Positions 36,169-45,633 of a DNA stretch of 64,000 nt are shown in pieces. The translations under genes and the position numbers were made by a program. The notes under the pieces were generated by a model. That model had not been told where the DNA came from. It saw nothing but the letters and a program-made list of their open reading frames with translations, and did not search any database. The DNA is from Duganella guangzhouensis (lineage in GTDB: Bacteria > Pseudomonadota > Gammaproteobacteria > Burkholderiales > Burkholderiaceae_D), in assembly GCF_009674535.1 (NCBI RefSeq), contig NZ_WKJK01000002.1, positions 434,001-498,000 on the forward strand, read 5' to 3'. Position 1 is the stretch's first letter; every line of letters begins with the position of its first letter.

Positions 36169-37580
36169 AAAAAGTCCTTTACGCCACTACCATAGCCATG
36201 GCGCTGGCCGCCTGCGCGCAAGCGCCGGTGCAGCCGCCGCCGGCGGTGCCGCTGGCACACAACTTCCGCGACATTCCAGCCGGCTGGGCCGACGCCAACG
36301 CCCAGGCGCCCGCCCTGCCCGCCGACTGGTGGACCATGTACAACGATGCCCAGCTGAATACGCTGGAGCAGCAGTTGATCGCCAACAGCCCGGACCTGGC
36401 CAGCGCGCTGGCGCGCTACAAGCAGGCCCAGGCCGCCACCGGCGTGGCGCGCTCGGCGCAGTCGCCCACGCTGGGCATGTCGCTGAACGGTCAGCGCGAC
36501 CGTCAGTCCGACCTGAAGCCGCTGCGCGGATCGCTGGCCACCTCGCCGGCCGAGTACAGCAGCGGCACGCTGCAGTTCGACCTCGGCTATGAGGTCGATC
36601 TGTGGGGCCGTGTCGCAAAAACCGTCAGCGCCGGCGAGGCGCAGGAGAAAGCCGCCGGCGCCGATCTGGCCGCGGCCCGCCTGTCCTTGCAAATCCAGCT
36701 GGCCGATACGCTGCTGGCCCTGCGCGGCGCCGACGCCGACATCAAGCTGTTGCGCGAAACCGAACAAGCCTATCAGCGCCAGGCCGATCTGGTGACGCGC
36801 CGTCACGACGGCGGCAGCGCCTCCGGCCTCGATCTGGCGCGCGCCGAGAACCAGGTGGAATCGACCCGTTCGATGTTGCGTCAACGCCAGGCACAGCGCA
36901 GCGTGCAGGAACACGCGATTGCCGCGCTGGTCGGCGCCAACGCCGCCGGCTTCACGCTGGAGCCGGCCAGCGACGCCGGCTTCGTCACGCCGCCGCTGCC
37001 GCTGGGCGTGCCGTCGCAGCTGCTGCAGCGCCGGCCGGACATCAGCGCCGCCGCGTTGCGCGTGGCCGCCGCCAGCGACCAGGTCGGCATCGCCCGCAGC
37101 GCGCTGTTCCCAGCGCTGACGCTGGGCCTGACCGGTGGTTTCCAGTCCAGCGACTTCGGCCGCTTTGCTCAGGCCTCGAATATGTTCTGGGCGGTTGGTC
37201 CGACGCTGGCAGTCAATCTGCTGGACGGCGGTCGCCGCCGCGCCCAGATCGCTGGCGCCGAAGCGCAGCTGGATGAAGCCGGCGCGCACTACCGCTCGGT
37301 GGTGCTGACCGCGTTCCAGCAAGTGGAAGATCAGCTGACGCTGCTGAACAACTACGATGAGGCCTCCAAGTTCGACCACAAGGCCGCCGACGCCGCCGGC
37401 CGCGCGCTCGATCTGGCCAAGAAGCGTTACGACCAGGGCGCGGCCAGCTATCTGGAAGTGGTGACGGCGCAGACCGCCTACCTGCAGTCACGCCGCAGCG
37501 AGCTGGATCTGAGCACCCGCTACCGCCAGGCCGGGGTACAGCTGGTCAAGGCCATCGGCGGCGGCTGGCAGGCGGGTTAA
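36165..37580 (+). CDS. RND efflux outer-membrane lipoprotein channel (NodT/OprM type)
   Basis: This gene starts with GTG overlapping the adaptor stop (GTGA) and encodes 471 residues. It has a lipoprotein signal (MKKVLYATTIAMALAAC, acylated Cys17) and two TolC-like repeats (LPADWWTMYNDAQLNTLEQQ; LDLGYEVDLWG-type segment; GLDLARAENQVESTRSML; VPSQLLQRRPDISAAALRVA). It trimerises into a channel docking with the adaptor. It completes the three-gene pump. Confidence 0.94.
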   Translation: MKKVLYATTIAMALAACAQAPVQPPPAVPLAHNFRDIPAGWADANAQAPALPADWWTMYNDAQLNTLEQQLIANSPDLASALARYKQAQAATGVARSAQSPTLGMSLNGQRDRQSDLKPLRGSLATSPAEYSSGTLQFDLGYEVDLWGRVAKTVSAGEAQEKAAGADLAAARLSLQIQLADTLLALRGADADIKLLRETEQAYQRQADLVTRRHDGGSASGLDLARAENQVESTRSMLRQRQAQRSVQEHAIAALVGANAAGFTLEPASDAGFVTPPLPLGVPSQLLQRRPDISAAALRVAAASDQVGIARSALFPALTLGLTGGFQSSDFGRFAQASNMFWAVGPTLAVNLLDGGRRRAQIAGAEAQLDEAGAHYRSVVLTAFQQVEDQLTLLNNYDEASKFDHKAADAAGRALDLAKKRYDQGAASYLEVVTAQTAYLQSRRSELDLSTRYRQAGVQLVKAIGGGWQAG

Positions 37581-37652
37581 GCCGAACGAGACAGGCGGAT
37601 TCTGCAACATAACGCTACAATGGTCGGGTCGCATCACCAACCAAGGAGCTAG

Positions 37653-38141
37653 ATGATGGCAGTTAAACCGCTGAAGATCGACATCGGTCTGACCGAAAAG
37701 AGCCGCGCGAAAATCGCGGCTGGCCTGTCCGGCCTGCTGGCCGACAGCTACACGCTGTACCTGATGACCCACAACTTCCACTGGAACGTTAAAGGTCCGA
37801 TGTTCAACTCGCTGCACCAGATGTTCATGACGCAGTACAGCGAACAATGGACCGCGCTCGACCAGATAGCCGAACGCATCCGCGCGCTCGGCTATCCGGC
37901 GCCGGGCACCTACGCCCAGTTCGCCAAGCTGGCGACCATCAAGGAAGTGGAAGGCGTGCCCGTCGCGCTGGACATGGTGCGCCATCTGGTGGCGGCGCAG
38001 GAAGCCACCGCCCGCACCGCGCGCAAGCTGCTGCCGGTGGTGGACGAGGCCGACGATCAACCGACCGCCGACCTGCTGACCCAGCGCCTCGACGTCCACG
38101 AGAAAACCGCGTGGATGCTGCGCAGCCTGCTGGAAGAGTAA
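37653..38141 (+). CDS. dps: Dps-family DNA-binding ferritin-like protein
   Basis: Dps forms dodecamers that oxidise and store iron and protect DNA in stress. The 162-residue product contains the ferroxidase segment [20 protein letters not shown] with its His residues and [20 protein letters not shown] with the acidic ligands. The AAGGAG site sits 6 bp before the ATG. It is monocistronic; the next gene is convergent. Confidence 0.95.
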   Translation: MMAVKPLKIDIGLTEKSRAKIAAGLSGLLADSYTLYLMTHNFHWNVKGPMFNSLHQMFMTQYSEQWTALDQIAERIRALGYPAPGTYAQFAKLATIKEVEGVPVALDMVRHLVAAQEATARTARKLLPVVDEADDQPTADLLTQRLDVHEKTAWMLRSLLEE

Positions 38142-38150
38142 GTCCGCCGA

Positions 38151-38170
38151 CCTGACCGTCAACGGTCAGG
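38151..38170. other. CCTGACCGT-CA-ACGGTCAGG hairpin between dps and GGDEF gene
   Basis: A perfect 9-bp inverted repeat with a 2-base loop spans the 17-bp gap between convergent stops and overlaps the diguanylate-cyclase stop codon. No T run follows, so it is a possible bidirectional weak or Rho-assisted terminator. Confidence 0.5.
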
Positions 38171-39733
38171 CAGCACTGCGGCGCCGGGCCGACCACCGGA
38201 CCGGCGCGCCGCCTTGGCCTGATACATGGCTTGATCGGCCGCCTCCAGCAAACGCTCCAAATCGTCCCCATGTTGCGGATACAGCGCCACGCCGATGCTG
38301 GCGCCCGCGCGCAACTGCAGCTCGCCGATGCGATACGGCTGCGCCATCACCCCGTCCAGCTTGTCGACCACGCGCGCGGTTTCCGCCTCGCCCGCATCCA
38401 CCAGCACCACCGCAAACTCATCGCCGCCCAGCCGTGCCGCCATGTCGGCCTTGCGCAGCTGCGAGGTCAGGCGCGCCGACGCCTCGATCAACAACTGATC
38501 CCCCACCGCGTGGCCATGCGTATCGTTGATGGTCTTGAAGTGATCCAGGTCGAGGTATAGCACCGCCAGCGTGCCCTGGCTGCGCTGGCTGATGGCCAGT
38601 TGGCGCGCCAGGAAATCGCCGAACATCACGCGGTTGGCGAGACCGGTCAACCCATCGTGGCTGGCCTGGTGCTGGGTCCGCTGCAACATCTCCGAAGCCT
38701 TGACCAGCGCCGCCGCCACTTCGTCCGATTCGCGCACGCCATACGATACCGGCACGACACGTTCGCCCGCGCCCAGCGCCAGCGCCGGCGCGATCAGCCC
38801 GTGCATCGAGCGGCGGATGCGGGTGCCGATCTTCCACGCGATCAACAGCCCGGCGCCCAGCAGGCCGATGGTGACCAACACCAACGACCACAGCTTGCGC
38901 CACATCTCATCCTTCAGGTTCGCCAGCGGAATGCCGATCGCCACCGTCCAGCCGGAGTTGGCGGCGCGCGCCATCACCGCCAGAATCGGCTTGCCATCCA
39001 GTGTTTCGGTTTCAAATGCGCTTTCGCTCTGCTGGCGCATGCGTTCGCGCACTTGCGGCAGCGCCTGTGTACCGACGAAGCGCTGCATGTCGACGGTGCG
39101 CGCGACGATCCGGCCGCCACGGTCGATGATGCTGGTGACCCAATGTTCAGGATAATGCTGCTGGTGCAGAATAGTGCCGAAGCGCTCGACCGCGATGGTG
39201 GCGGTCAGCGCGTACCAGGTCCCATTGCGCGCGGTGACCGGAATGCCGACCGCCACCATCTGGCGCTGTGCCACCGGGCCAACGAACAGGCTGGAAATAA
39301 AGGTGCGGTCTTGTTCGCGCAGAAAGCGCAGCGAGGCGGAGCCGGCTTCGCGCGGCAGCGGCACGCCCCATGGGCGGAAGGTGTTCACCAGTTGCTGGCC
39401 GTCGGCATTCTCCAGCACCAGGTTAAAAATATTCTGCCGCGCGCTCAGTTGGCGGGCTTGCGCATCGAACGCTTGCAGGTCGCCCCGGCTCAGATGGGGC
39501 GAGGTCGCAATGCCGACCAGCGCCGACTCGACGATCGCCAGTTCCTTGTCCACCTCCATCGCGTTGGCATGGGCGGTCGCCAAGGCACTGCGAATGAAGT
39601 TATCGTAGGTCAGCCGATAATCGTAGTTAATCAGCAGCACCGCCAGCAACGCCGCTGGCAGGATGCAGGCCAGCACCAGCAACATGAGTTTGGAACGTAT
39701 CGATGGTGCGTATTCCAATTTCCTGCGCGGCAT
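38159..39733 (-). CDS. Membrane diguanylate cyclase with periplasmic Cache-type sensor
   Basis: This 524-residue GGDEF protein makes cyclic di-GMP from GTP. Membrane helix 1 (LMLLVLACILPAALLAVLLI) and helix 2 (LWSLVLVTIGLLGAGLLIAW) flank a ~240-residue periplasmic region with Cache-like features (DRTFISSLFVGPVAQRQMVA). A HAMP-like segment leads to the GGDEF domain, with active site ARLGGDEFAVVL and an intact inhibitory RxxD site (RKAD) five residues before it. No EAL domain. The ligand is unknown. It converges with dps. Confidence 0.93.
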   Translation of the reverse strand: MPRRKLEYAPSIRSKLMLLVLACILPAALLAVLLINYDYRLTYDNFIRSALATAHANAMEVDKELAIVESALVGIATSPHLSRGDLQAFDAQARQLSARQNIFNLVLENADGQQLVNTFRPWGVPLPREAGSASLRFLREQDRTFISSLFVGPVAQRQMVAVGIPVTARNGTWYALTATIAVERFGTILHQQHYPEHWVTSIIDRGGRIVARTVDMQRFVGTQALPQVRERMRQQSESAFETETLDGKPILAVMARAANSGWTVAIGIPLANLKDEMWRKLWSLVLVTIGLLGAGLLIAWKIGTRIRRSMHGLIAPALALGAGERVVPVSYGVRESDEVAAALVKASEMLQRTQHQASHDGLTGLANRVMFGDFLARQLAISQRSQGTLAVLYLDLDHFKTINDTHGHAVGDQLLIEASARLTSQLRKADMAARLGGDEFAVVLVDAGEAETARVVDKLDGVMAQPYRIGELQLRAGASIGVALYPQHGDDLERLLEAADQAMYQAKAARRSGGRPGAAVLPDR

Positions 39734-39819
39734 GCTGGTCCTGATCGAGGTTGCTGAACTTTATTCAATTTTACAATAAAGTAACCTCTTGCCAACTAGT
39801 CGGGGCGGTGTCGAAGGGC

Positions 39820-41547
39820 TTAGAACTCTTCCCACTCGTTGTCGGCCGGCTTGCCGGCAGATTTGGCGGCCGGCTTGGCCGCCGTCTTCAATGCTGGACG
39901 GCGCAATGGTTCGGCTGGTGCCGCCACCGCGCGCGCTGCCGGCTTGGCCACAGGCTTGGTGGCGGGCTTGCGCGGCGCCGCGCTGCGGCTTGCGACGTTG
40001 CTGCCTTCGACCTGGAATACCGCCACCATCTCGGCCAGCTTGGCGGCCTGTTCCTGCATCGCTTGCGAGGCGGCGGCGGCCTGTTCCACCAGCGCCGCGT
40101 TCTGCTGCGTCACGGTATCCATCTCGGCCACCGCCTGGTTGATCTGCTCGATGCCGATTTCCTGCTCGCGGCCGGCTTCGCTGATCTCACCGATGATGTC
40201 GGTCACACGGCGCACGCTGGTGACGATCTCGTGCATCGTGGTGCCGGCTTCGTTGACCAGCGCGCTGCCGCTGCCCACCTTGTCCACCGAATCGGTAATC
40301 AGCGCCTTGATGTCCTTGGCCGCCGCCGCCGAACGTTGCGCCAGCGTCCGCACCTCGGACGCCACCACCGCAAAGCCTCGGCCCTGCTCGCCGGCGCGGG
40401 CGGCTTCCACCGCCGCGTTCAGCGCCAGGATATTGGTCTGGAAGGCGATGCCGTCGATCACGCCAATGATGTCGGCAATTTTGTCCGACGATTCGGTAAT
40501 CGAGCCCATGGTGTCGATCACGCGCGTCACCAGCTCGCCGCCCTTGATCGCGATTTCGGACGCCGAGCTGGCCAGCGTATTGGCCTGCCGCGCATTGTCG
40601 CTGTTCTGCTTCACGGTCGAGGTCAGCTCTTCCAGCGAGGATGCGGTTTCCTCCAGGCTGGCGGCCTGCTGCTCGGTGCGGCGCGACAGGTCCAGATTGC
40701 CGGCCGCGATTTCGCTGCTGGCGGTGGCGATCGCATCGCTGCCCTCGCGCACGCTGCGCACGGTGCCGGCCAGCCGTTCCTGCATCTGCTCCAGCCCTTC
40801 CATCATCGCGCCCATTTCATCCTTGCGGCCGCGCTCGATGTGGTTGGAGAGATTGCCCTGCGCCATGGCCTGGAAGTGCGACAGCGTCTGGTTCAGCGGC
40901 TGCATCACCGCGCGCAGCAACAGCAGGCCTGACACCACCGCCACCACGATGCCGATCACAATCGCCACCACTGACAACAGCATATTGCGTTCATACGCCG
41001 CCTGGCTGGCTTCGTATTGGGCCTGGGTGGCCTTCAATTGGTAGGTCGACAGCTTTTCCGAACTGTCGGTGTACAGCCGGAACAGACGCGTGATCTCGCT
41101 CAGCATCAGGCGATCGACCTCCGGCTTGTTCTTGTCGTTGAGTGCCTTGATGGCGTTTTGCAGACCGTCGTTGACCAGCGCCTTGCGCTGCGCCTCCACC
41201 TGGTCGGCCAGTGCTTTTTCGCCATCGCCGAACGGCAGCGCCAGATAGCTCTTCCAGTACTTCTCATTGCCGTCGATGAAATCTTGCGTTCTCTTTAAAG
41301 TTTCCTGCGCATTGGCGGCGTCCGGGCTCAGCGCCACGCGGTCCAGCGACAGGCGGGCGCGGTCAATCTGGATCTGCGCCTCGTAAATCGCCTTCATCGA
41401 CACCATGGAATTGCTGTACACATCCTTCAGTACAGCGTTGGTTGTTTGCAACGCGAAAATGCCGCGTACACCGATAAAGATAATGAGGATGCCCAACAGG
41501 GCCATGGTGCCGATGAGCCGGGTACGAATAGTCAAGTTAGCGAACAT
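39820..41547 (-). CDS. Methyl-accepting chemotaxis protein, four-helix-bundle sensor type
   Basis: This 575-residue chemoreceptor starts with membrane helix 1 ([20 protein letters not shown]). A periplasmic 4HB_MCP-type bundle (~155 residues) and helix 2 ([22 protein letters not shown]) follow, then HAMP and a long signalling coiled coil. The hairpin tip reads [20 protein letters not shown], the conserved CheA/CheW contact. After an Ala/Lys/Pro-rich flexible arm the protein ends NEWEEF, close to the NWETF pentapeptide that tethers CheR/CheB. It is monocistronic. A 7-bp inverted repeat lies about 100 bp upstream. Confidence 0.95.
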   Translation of the reverse strand: MFANLTIRTRLIGTMALLGILIIFIGVRGIFALQTTNAVLKDVYSNSMVSMKAIYEAQIQIDRARLSLDRVALSPDAANAQETLKRTQDFIDGNEKYWKSYLALPFGDGEKALADQVEAQRKALVNDGLQNAIKALNDKNKPEVDRLMLSEITRLFRLYTDSSEKLSTYQLKATQAQYEASQAAYERNMLLSVVAIVIGIVVAVVSGLLLLRAVMQPLNQTLSHFQAMAQGNLSNHIERGRKDEMGAMMEGLEQMQERLAGTVRSVREGSDAIATASSEIAAGNLDLSRRTEQQAASLEETASSLEELTSTVKQNSDNARQANTLASSASEIAIKGGELVTRVIDTMGSITESSDKIADIIGVIDGIAFQTNILALNAAVEAARAGEQGRGFAVVASEVRTLAQRSAAAAKDIKALITDSVDKVGSGSALVNEAGTTMHEIVTSVRRVTDIIGEISEAGREQEIGIEQINQAVAEMDTVTQQNAALVEQAAAASQAMQEQAAKLAEMVAVFQVEGSNVASRSAAPRKPATKPVAKPAARAVAAPAEPLRRPALKTAAKPAAKSAGKPADNEWEEF

Positions 41548-41642
41548 GATGGAATAAGGGGCTAAAAGTGGAGTTCGAACACACGGCGGGGCTGGGGCCG
41601 TTCGAATCTGCCAGGCAGCGGGGGCTGGCAGCGATAGGTTGA

Positions 41643-41661
41643 AATTCAGCTTAACTGAATT
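41643..41661. promoter_or_regulatory. AATTCAG-CTTAA-CTGAATT inverted repeat between MCP and MFS genes
   Basis: A perfect 7+7 bp dyad with a 5-bp spacer sits in the 232-bp divergent gap, 96 bp from the chemoreceptor start and 119 bp from the MFS start. It could be an operator for either gene; no clear sigma-28 promoter was found beside it. Confidence 0.4.
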
Positions 41662-41779
41662 ATTTCCTTATAACAAGAAGTTCATGCATCTTAAAAATCC
41701 CAGCGAAACTGCGATTTGTCTAGAGACGCGCGGCTGGCCATCCACTATGCTGCCCGGATAGCAACCACAAAAGATTTCA

Positions 41780-43018
41780 ATGGAGACAATTCGCGAACGC
41801 CGCTGGCTGGTCGTCGTGCTGCTGGCGCTGGGCCTGATGATTTCCTTTGTCGACCGCACCAGCCTGTCGTCGGCGCTGGCGGACCGGGCCTTCATCCGCG
41901 AATTCGGCTTGAACAGCATCGAGCGCGGCTGGCTGAATTCGGCGTTCTTCTGGTCGTACGGCCTGGTGCAAATGCCGATGGGCTGGCTGGTCGACCGTTA
42001 CGGCGTCAAGTGGCCATACACCATCTGCTTCACGCTGTGGTGCGGCGCGGCGGCGGCCACCGGCATGGTTGGCACGCTGTGGGCGCTGATCCTGATGCGC
42101 TTGCTGATCGGCGTGGCCGAGGGCGTGGTGGTGCCAGCCACCTACCGCTACCTGGCCAACAACTTTGCCGAAAGCGAGAAAGGCACGGCGCTGGGCATCT
42201 TCTCCATCGGCGGCAAGATGGGGCCGGCGCTGGGTGCGCCGATCGGCGCCTGGATCATCGTCCACCACTCGTGGCAGGCGATGTTCATCGCCACCGGCCT
42301 GGCCGGGCTGGTGTGGTTGTGGCCGTGGCTGACGCAGGTGAAGAACGACTTCCCCAGCCAGCAGGAACTGGCCGAACGGGTGCAGCGCGCGGCATCGGTG
42401 CCGCTGCGGAATCTGCTGGCCAGTCCGGTGGTGTGGGGCGGCCTGCTGAACAACTTCTGCTACGCCTATTTCAATTTCTACTGCATGACCTGGATGCCGG
42501 CCTATCTGGTCGAACAGCGCGGACTGTCGCTGGAAAAATCCGGGCTGTACACCTTCTTCAGCTTTGCCGGCATTGCCGTGGTGGCCGCATTGGCGGGCTG
42601 GGCGGCGGACCGCCTGATCGCGCGCGGCCGCGACGCGGTGATGGTGCGCAAAACCTTCATCGTGGCCGGTTTCATTGGCGCCACCACCGTGCTGCTGGGG
42701 GCGTATGCGCAGACGCTTGAAATGGCCTTGTTCTGGAATGTCGCCTCGCTCTCGCTGCTGGGGCTGGTCACCGCCAACAACCTCGCACTGTGCAAGCTGA
42801 CGCTGATTCCCAAGCCGGCGGTGGGCCTGAACACCGGACTGCAGCAAGTGGCGACCAGTCTGGCGGGCGGCGTCTCGGCCAGCCTGTCCGGCTGGTTGCT
42901 GCACACCAGCGGCAGCTACGAAACGCCGATGAAAGCCATCTTCATCTTCCTGCTGCTGGGCGCCGCCAGCACCATCATCCTGTTCCGCCGCCAATGGGCA
43001 CCCAAGATCAGTGGCTAG
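41780..43018 (+). CDS. MFS transporter, anion:cation symporter (ACS)-like
   Basis: This 412-residue major facilitator protein has 12 predicted helices. The family motif A region reads GWLVDRYGVKWPYTICFTLW. Also visible are RLLIGVAEGVVVPATYRYLA, typical of ACS organic-anion/sugar-acid carriers, and GKMGPALGAPIGAWIIVHHSW. The substrate cannot be read from the sequence; hexuronates, aldarates or aromatic acids are usual for this group. Its stop codon overlaps that of the convergent small gene (CTAG). Confidence 0.9.
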   Translation: METIRERRWLVVVLLALGLMISFVDRTSLSSALADRAFIREFGLNSIERGWLNSAFFWSYGLVQMPMGWLVDRYGVKWPYTICFTLWCGAAAATGMVGTLWALILMRLLIGVAEGVVVPATYRYLANNFAESEKGTALGIFSIGGKMGPALGAPIGAWIIVHHSWQAMFIATGLAGLVWLWPWLTQVKNDFPSQQELAERVQRAASVPLRNLLASPVVWGGLLNNFCYAYFNFYCMTWMPAYLVEQRGLSLEKSGLYTFFSFAGIAVVAALAGWAADRLIARGRDAVMVRKTFIVAGFIGATTVLLGAYAQTLEMALFWNVASLSLLGLVTANNLALCKLTLIPKPAVGLNTGLQQVATSLAGGVSASLSGWLLHTSGSYETPMKAIFIFLLLGAASTIILFRRQWAPKISG

Positions 43019-43296
43019 CATGGCAACCTGGCCAGGGTCCGATGCAAGTGCGAGAACGCTCGGCGCAACGTCAGATTGGAATGCGGCTGCGGCAAAAGTC
43101 GTTCGATCTCAATGTCGGGATGCAGCTCCAGAAACTGCAAGGCACGCCGGGTTTCGCTGATGGTAAAGGGGTAGATTGTTTGGTACCAAACAATCTTGAA
43201 TAATTTATGCCTCTCCAGCACGCTCTCAGGGTCGGCAGAAAACTGCATCGCATACTCAAGCGCTGTAACGACAGCGCGCCAGGACGGATTTCTCAC
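43015..43296 (-). CDS. Hypothetical protein (93 aa), partner of the upstream island gene
   Basis: This small protein without signal peptide or membrane segment starts MRNPSWRAVVTALEYAMQFS and ends HSNLTLRRAFSHLHRTLARL. Its ATG overlaps the end of the 161-residue gene by 4 bp, so the two are translated together. The sequence is A+T-richer than the surrounding genes, suggesting acquisition by transfer. I do not recognise the family. The small coupled second gene fits a partner or immunity protein, but that is speculation. Confidence 0.6.
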   Translation of the reverse strand: MRNPSWRAVVTALEYAMQFSADPESVLERHKLFKIVWYQTIYPFTISETRRALQFLELHPDIEIERLLPQPHSNLTLRRAFSHLHRTLARLPC

Positions 43297-43778
43297 GACT
43301 GAAAATCTCCATCAAAGTTTTCTACATCAGGACATTCAATTCCCATCGAGCGCAAGTATTCGCAAAACTGGCGCAGTTGAAGGGTAGATGGCAAATAGTG
43401 ACCGCTTCTATTGTTAAGATAAATGAGCATGCCACTAAGCACGTCGATTTCACCGGCACAGGCTACCGGCGCGCCTGCAACGAATGATGAGTGATGAAAT
43501 CTGTAGTACTGATGAACACCAGAGCAGTAAAGGTTTCCCATCGCATCCAATACATAAATTGCGTGCCCCATCGCGTCGCTGCCCAATCCCCCATTGGAAG
43601 TATCCAACTGCGTTCCGGTCACATCCCACAACAACCCACCTGCAATGCGGATACGGTACTGTAACCGCTCTATCGCATCAAGATAGCGAACCGGCCCATT
43701 TCCAGCGTGCCACTGAGCGCGGTCGTCAAACTGCTCGCCTTGATATAGTTGGATCAATTTCGAGGTAATTAGTTCCAT
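43293..43778 (-). CDS. Hypothetical protein with FHHSSF...AGE...SGHY motif
   Basis: The start chosen (MELITSKLIQLYQGEQF) gives 161 residues; the frame is open further upstream. Central and C-terminal blocks are AIYVLDAMGNLYCSG, RFHHSSFVAGAPVACAGEID and NNRSGHYLPSTLQLRQFCEY. I remember this F-H-H-S-S-F / A-G-E / S-G-H-Y-x-P pattern from uncharacterised proteins and from C-terminal domains of larger secreted proteins, but cannot name a Pfam family. No signal peptide. It is coupled to the 93-residue gene, and base composition differs from the neighbours. Confidence 0.6.
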   Translation of the reverse strand: MELITSKLIQLYQGEQFDDRAQWHAGNGPVRYLDAIERLQYRIRIAGGLLWDVTGTQLDTSNGGLGSDAMGHAIYVLDAMGNLYCSGVHQYYRFHHSSFVAGAPVACAGEIDVLSGMLIYLNNRSGHYLPSTLQLRQFCEYLRSMGIECPDVENFDGDFQS

Positions 43779-44001
43779 TTTGGAGCCCAATCCAAACATC
43801 CCGACGTGGAAAAAGTCAGGATGGGCGGGCGCTGGGGAGCCGCACTTGAGGCCGCGCAAGAGTGTGCTGACAACACAGCCCAATGCATCAAAATTTCCAC
43901 TTTGCCATGGGGATTTCCGGCTCGCCGTCGCAGGCGGGCGCGTGCCTGTTAATGGCTGCGCTATACTGGGTCATGATGGCCTTGCATGTCCGGGAGACAG
44001 C

Positions 44002-45621
44002 ATGCGGCGTTTCTCCAGTTTTTTCTACAGCTTCAAATTCAAGATCACGGCGCTGGTCATTACGCTGGTGCTGTTTGCTGGTATCGGCGCCGGCGGTATT
44101 TCGCTGCTGATCGCGGAAGCCGAATTGCGCGAGGTTATCGCGCGCCAGGAGTTGTCGCTGTTGACCGGCGCCGCCGCTTTCATCGACAACGATATCCAGA
44201 ACAAGCGCAATCTGCTGAAAGTGGTGGCGGAGGAAATCAACGGCCGCCAGCTGTCGCTGTCACAAATCCAGACCATGCTGGAAGCGCATGAAACCCTGCG
44301 CGACACCTTCTTCAACGTCAACGCCTTCGACCGCGCCGGCAACCTGGTGGCCAATCTGCACGACCGTCGCCTCAAACAAGTCAACATCGTCGCCCGCCCC
44401 TATTTCCAGCAAACCCTGCAACTGCACGAGGGCGTGATCTCGGCACCGCTGCGCAGCGCCATTTCCGGCCAACCGGTGGTGGTGCTGACCCAGCCGCTGC
44501 TGGATGCCAACGGCAATATCATTGGCATCCTGGTCGGCGCGATGGAACTGCTGCGGCCATCATTCTCGGCACAGCTCGACGCGCTGCGCCAAGGCGCCGA
44601 TGGCTATCTGTTCATCGTCACCAGCAAAGGTGTGATGGTGCACCACCCGGACAAAAAGCGCATTCTGGAACAGGGCGACGATAGCGAGGGCAGCCTGCTG
44701 GAAGCCGCGCTGCTACCGGACGACGGTTGGGAAGACGGCGTGCTCGACGACGGCGTGCCAGTGCTGCTGGTGCACAAGCGCCTGCGCGAAGTGGACTGGA
44801 CCATCGCCCTATCCTACCCGGTGCGTAGCGCGTTTTCTTCGATGCTGAGCGTGCGGCTGCGCGCGCTGCTGGGAGCGATGCTGGTGACCTTCTGCGCCGG
44901 CCTGTTCGGCTGGCTGATCACCAAGCAGTTGCTGCGGCCGCTGCGCCGCCTGCACCAGCACGTGGAAGACATCAGCGCCGGCCGCGCCGACATCAACGTG
45001 TTCGACATCGTCCGCCGCGACGAGTTCGGCCACCTGAGCCGCGCCTTCTACGGCCTGTCGCAACGGCGCGCCCAGGCCGAGCTGGAACTGCAACAGCTGG
45101 CCAGCACCGACGTGCTGACCAGCCTTCACAATCGCCGCATGTTCGACGCCTTCCTGCCGCTCGCGCTGGCGCGTGCCGGCCGCGCCGGCCAGCCGATGGC
45201 GCTGGCGATACTGGACGTCGACCACTTCAAGGAAATCAACGATACGCTGGGCCACGCGGCGGGCGATCAGGTGCTGGTTGAGTTCGCGCGCCGCCTGAAG
45301 GACGCGGTGCGCAACACCGACACCGTGGCGCGGCTGGCGGGCGACGAGTTCGTCATCGTGTTTGAGCAGTTGGCGTCGAATATGGAGATGGATGTGCTGG
45401 GCAAAAAAATCCTGCAAGCGATGCAGCCGCCGTTCCTGATCGGCGGCGTGCCGCGCCAGGTCACCAGCAGCATCGGCATCGCCATCACGGTCGATGCCGA
45501 CACCAACAGCGAAGAGATGATGCGCGCCGCCGACCAGGCGCTGTACCGCGTCAAGGCGGCGGGACGCAACAGCTTTTCGATACACACCGTCGGCACCGCG
45601 ATGGTGCTGCGCGCGCGCTGA
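44002..45621 (+). CDS. Membrane diguanylate cyclase (dCache-HAMP-GGDEF)
   Basis: The ATG after GGGAGA gives 539 residues. Helix 1 (ITALVITLVLFAGIGAGGISLL) is followed by a ~270-residue periplasmic double-Cache region (QPVVVLTQPLLDANGNIIGIL; GYLFIVTSKGVMVHHPDK). Helix 2 (LLGAMLVTFCAGLFGWLI), HAMP (LRPLRRLHQHVEDISAGR) and a GGDEF domain follow. The signature is AGDEF (ARLAGDEFVIVF) rather than GGDEF, a variant found in active cyclases. The RxxD inhibitory site (RNTD) is present. It converges with the tannase gene (12 bp between stops). Confidence 0.92.
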   Translation: MRRFSSFFYSFKFKITALVITLVLFAGIGAGGISLLIAEAELREVIARQELSLLTGAAAFIDNDIQNKRNLLKVVAEEINGRQLSLSQIQTMLEAHETLRDTFFNVNAFDRAGNLVANLHDRRLKQVNIVARPYFQQTLQLHEGVISAPLRSAISGQPVVVLTQPLLDANGNIIGILVGAMELLRPSFSAQLDALRQGADGYLFIVTSKGVMVHHPDKKRILEQGDDSEGSLLEAALLPDDGWEDGVLDDGVPVLLVHKRLREVDWTIALSYPVRSAFSSMLSVRLRALLGAMLVTFCAGLFGWLITKQLLRPLRRLHQHVEDISAGRADINVFDIVRRDEFGHLSRAFYGLSQRRAQAELELQQLASTDVLTSLHNRRMFDAFLPLALARAGRAGQPMALAILDVDHFKEINDTLGHAAGDQVLVEFARRLKDAVRNTDTVARLAGDEFVIVFEQLASNMEMDVLGKKILQAMQPPFLIGGVPRQVTSSIGIAITVDADTNSEEMMRAADQALYRVKAAGRNSFSIHTVGTAMVLRAR

Positions 45622-45633
45622 CGGTGATCCTGC

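Noticed and set aside
41548..41779. Sigma-28 (FliA) promoter ahead of the chemoreceptor
   Set aside because: No adequate TAAA-N15-GCCGATAA-like pair was found on the minus strand.
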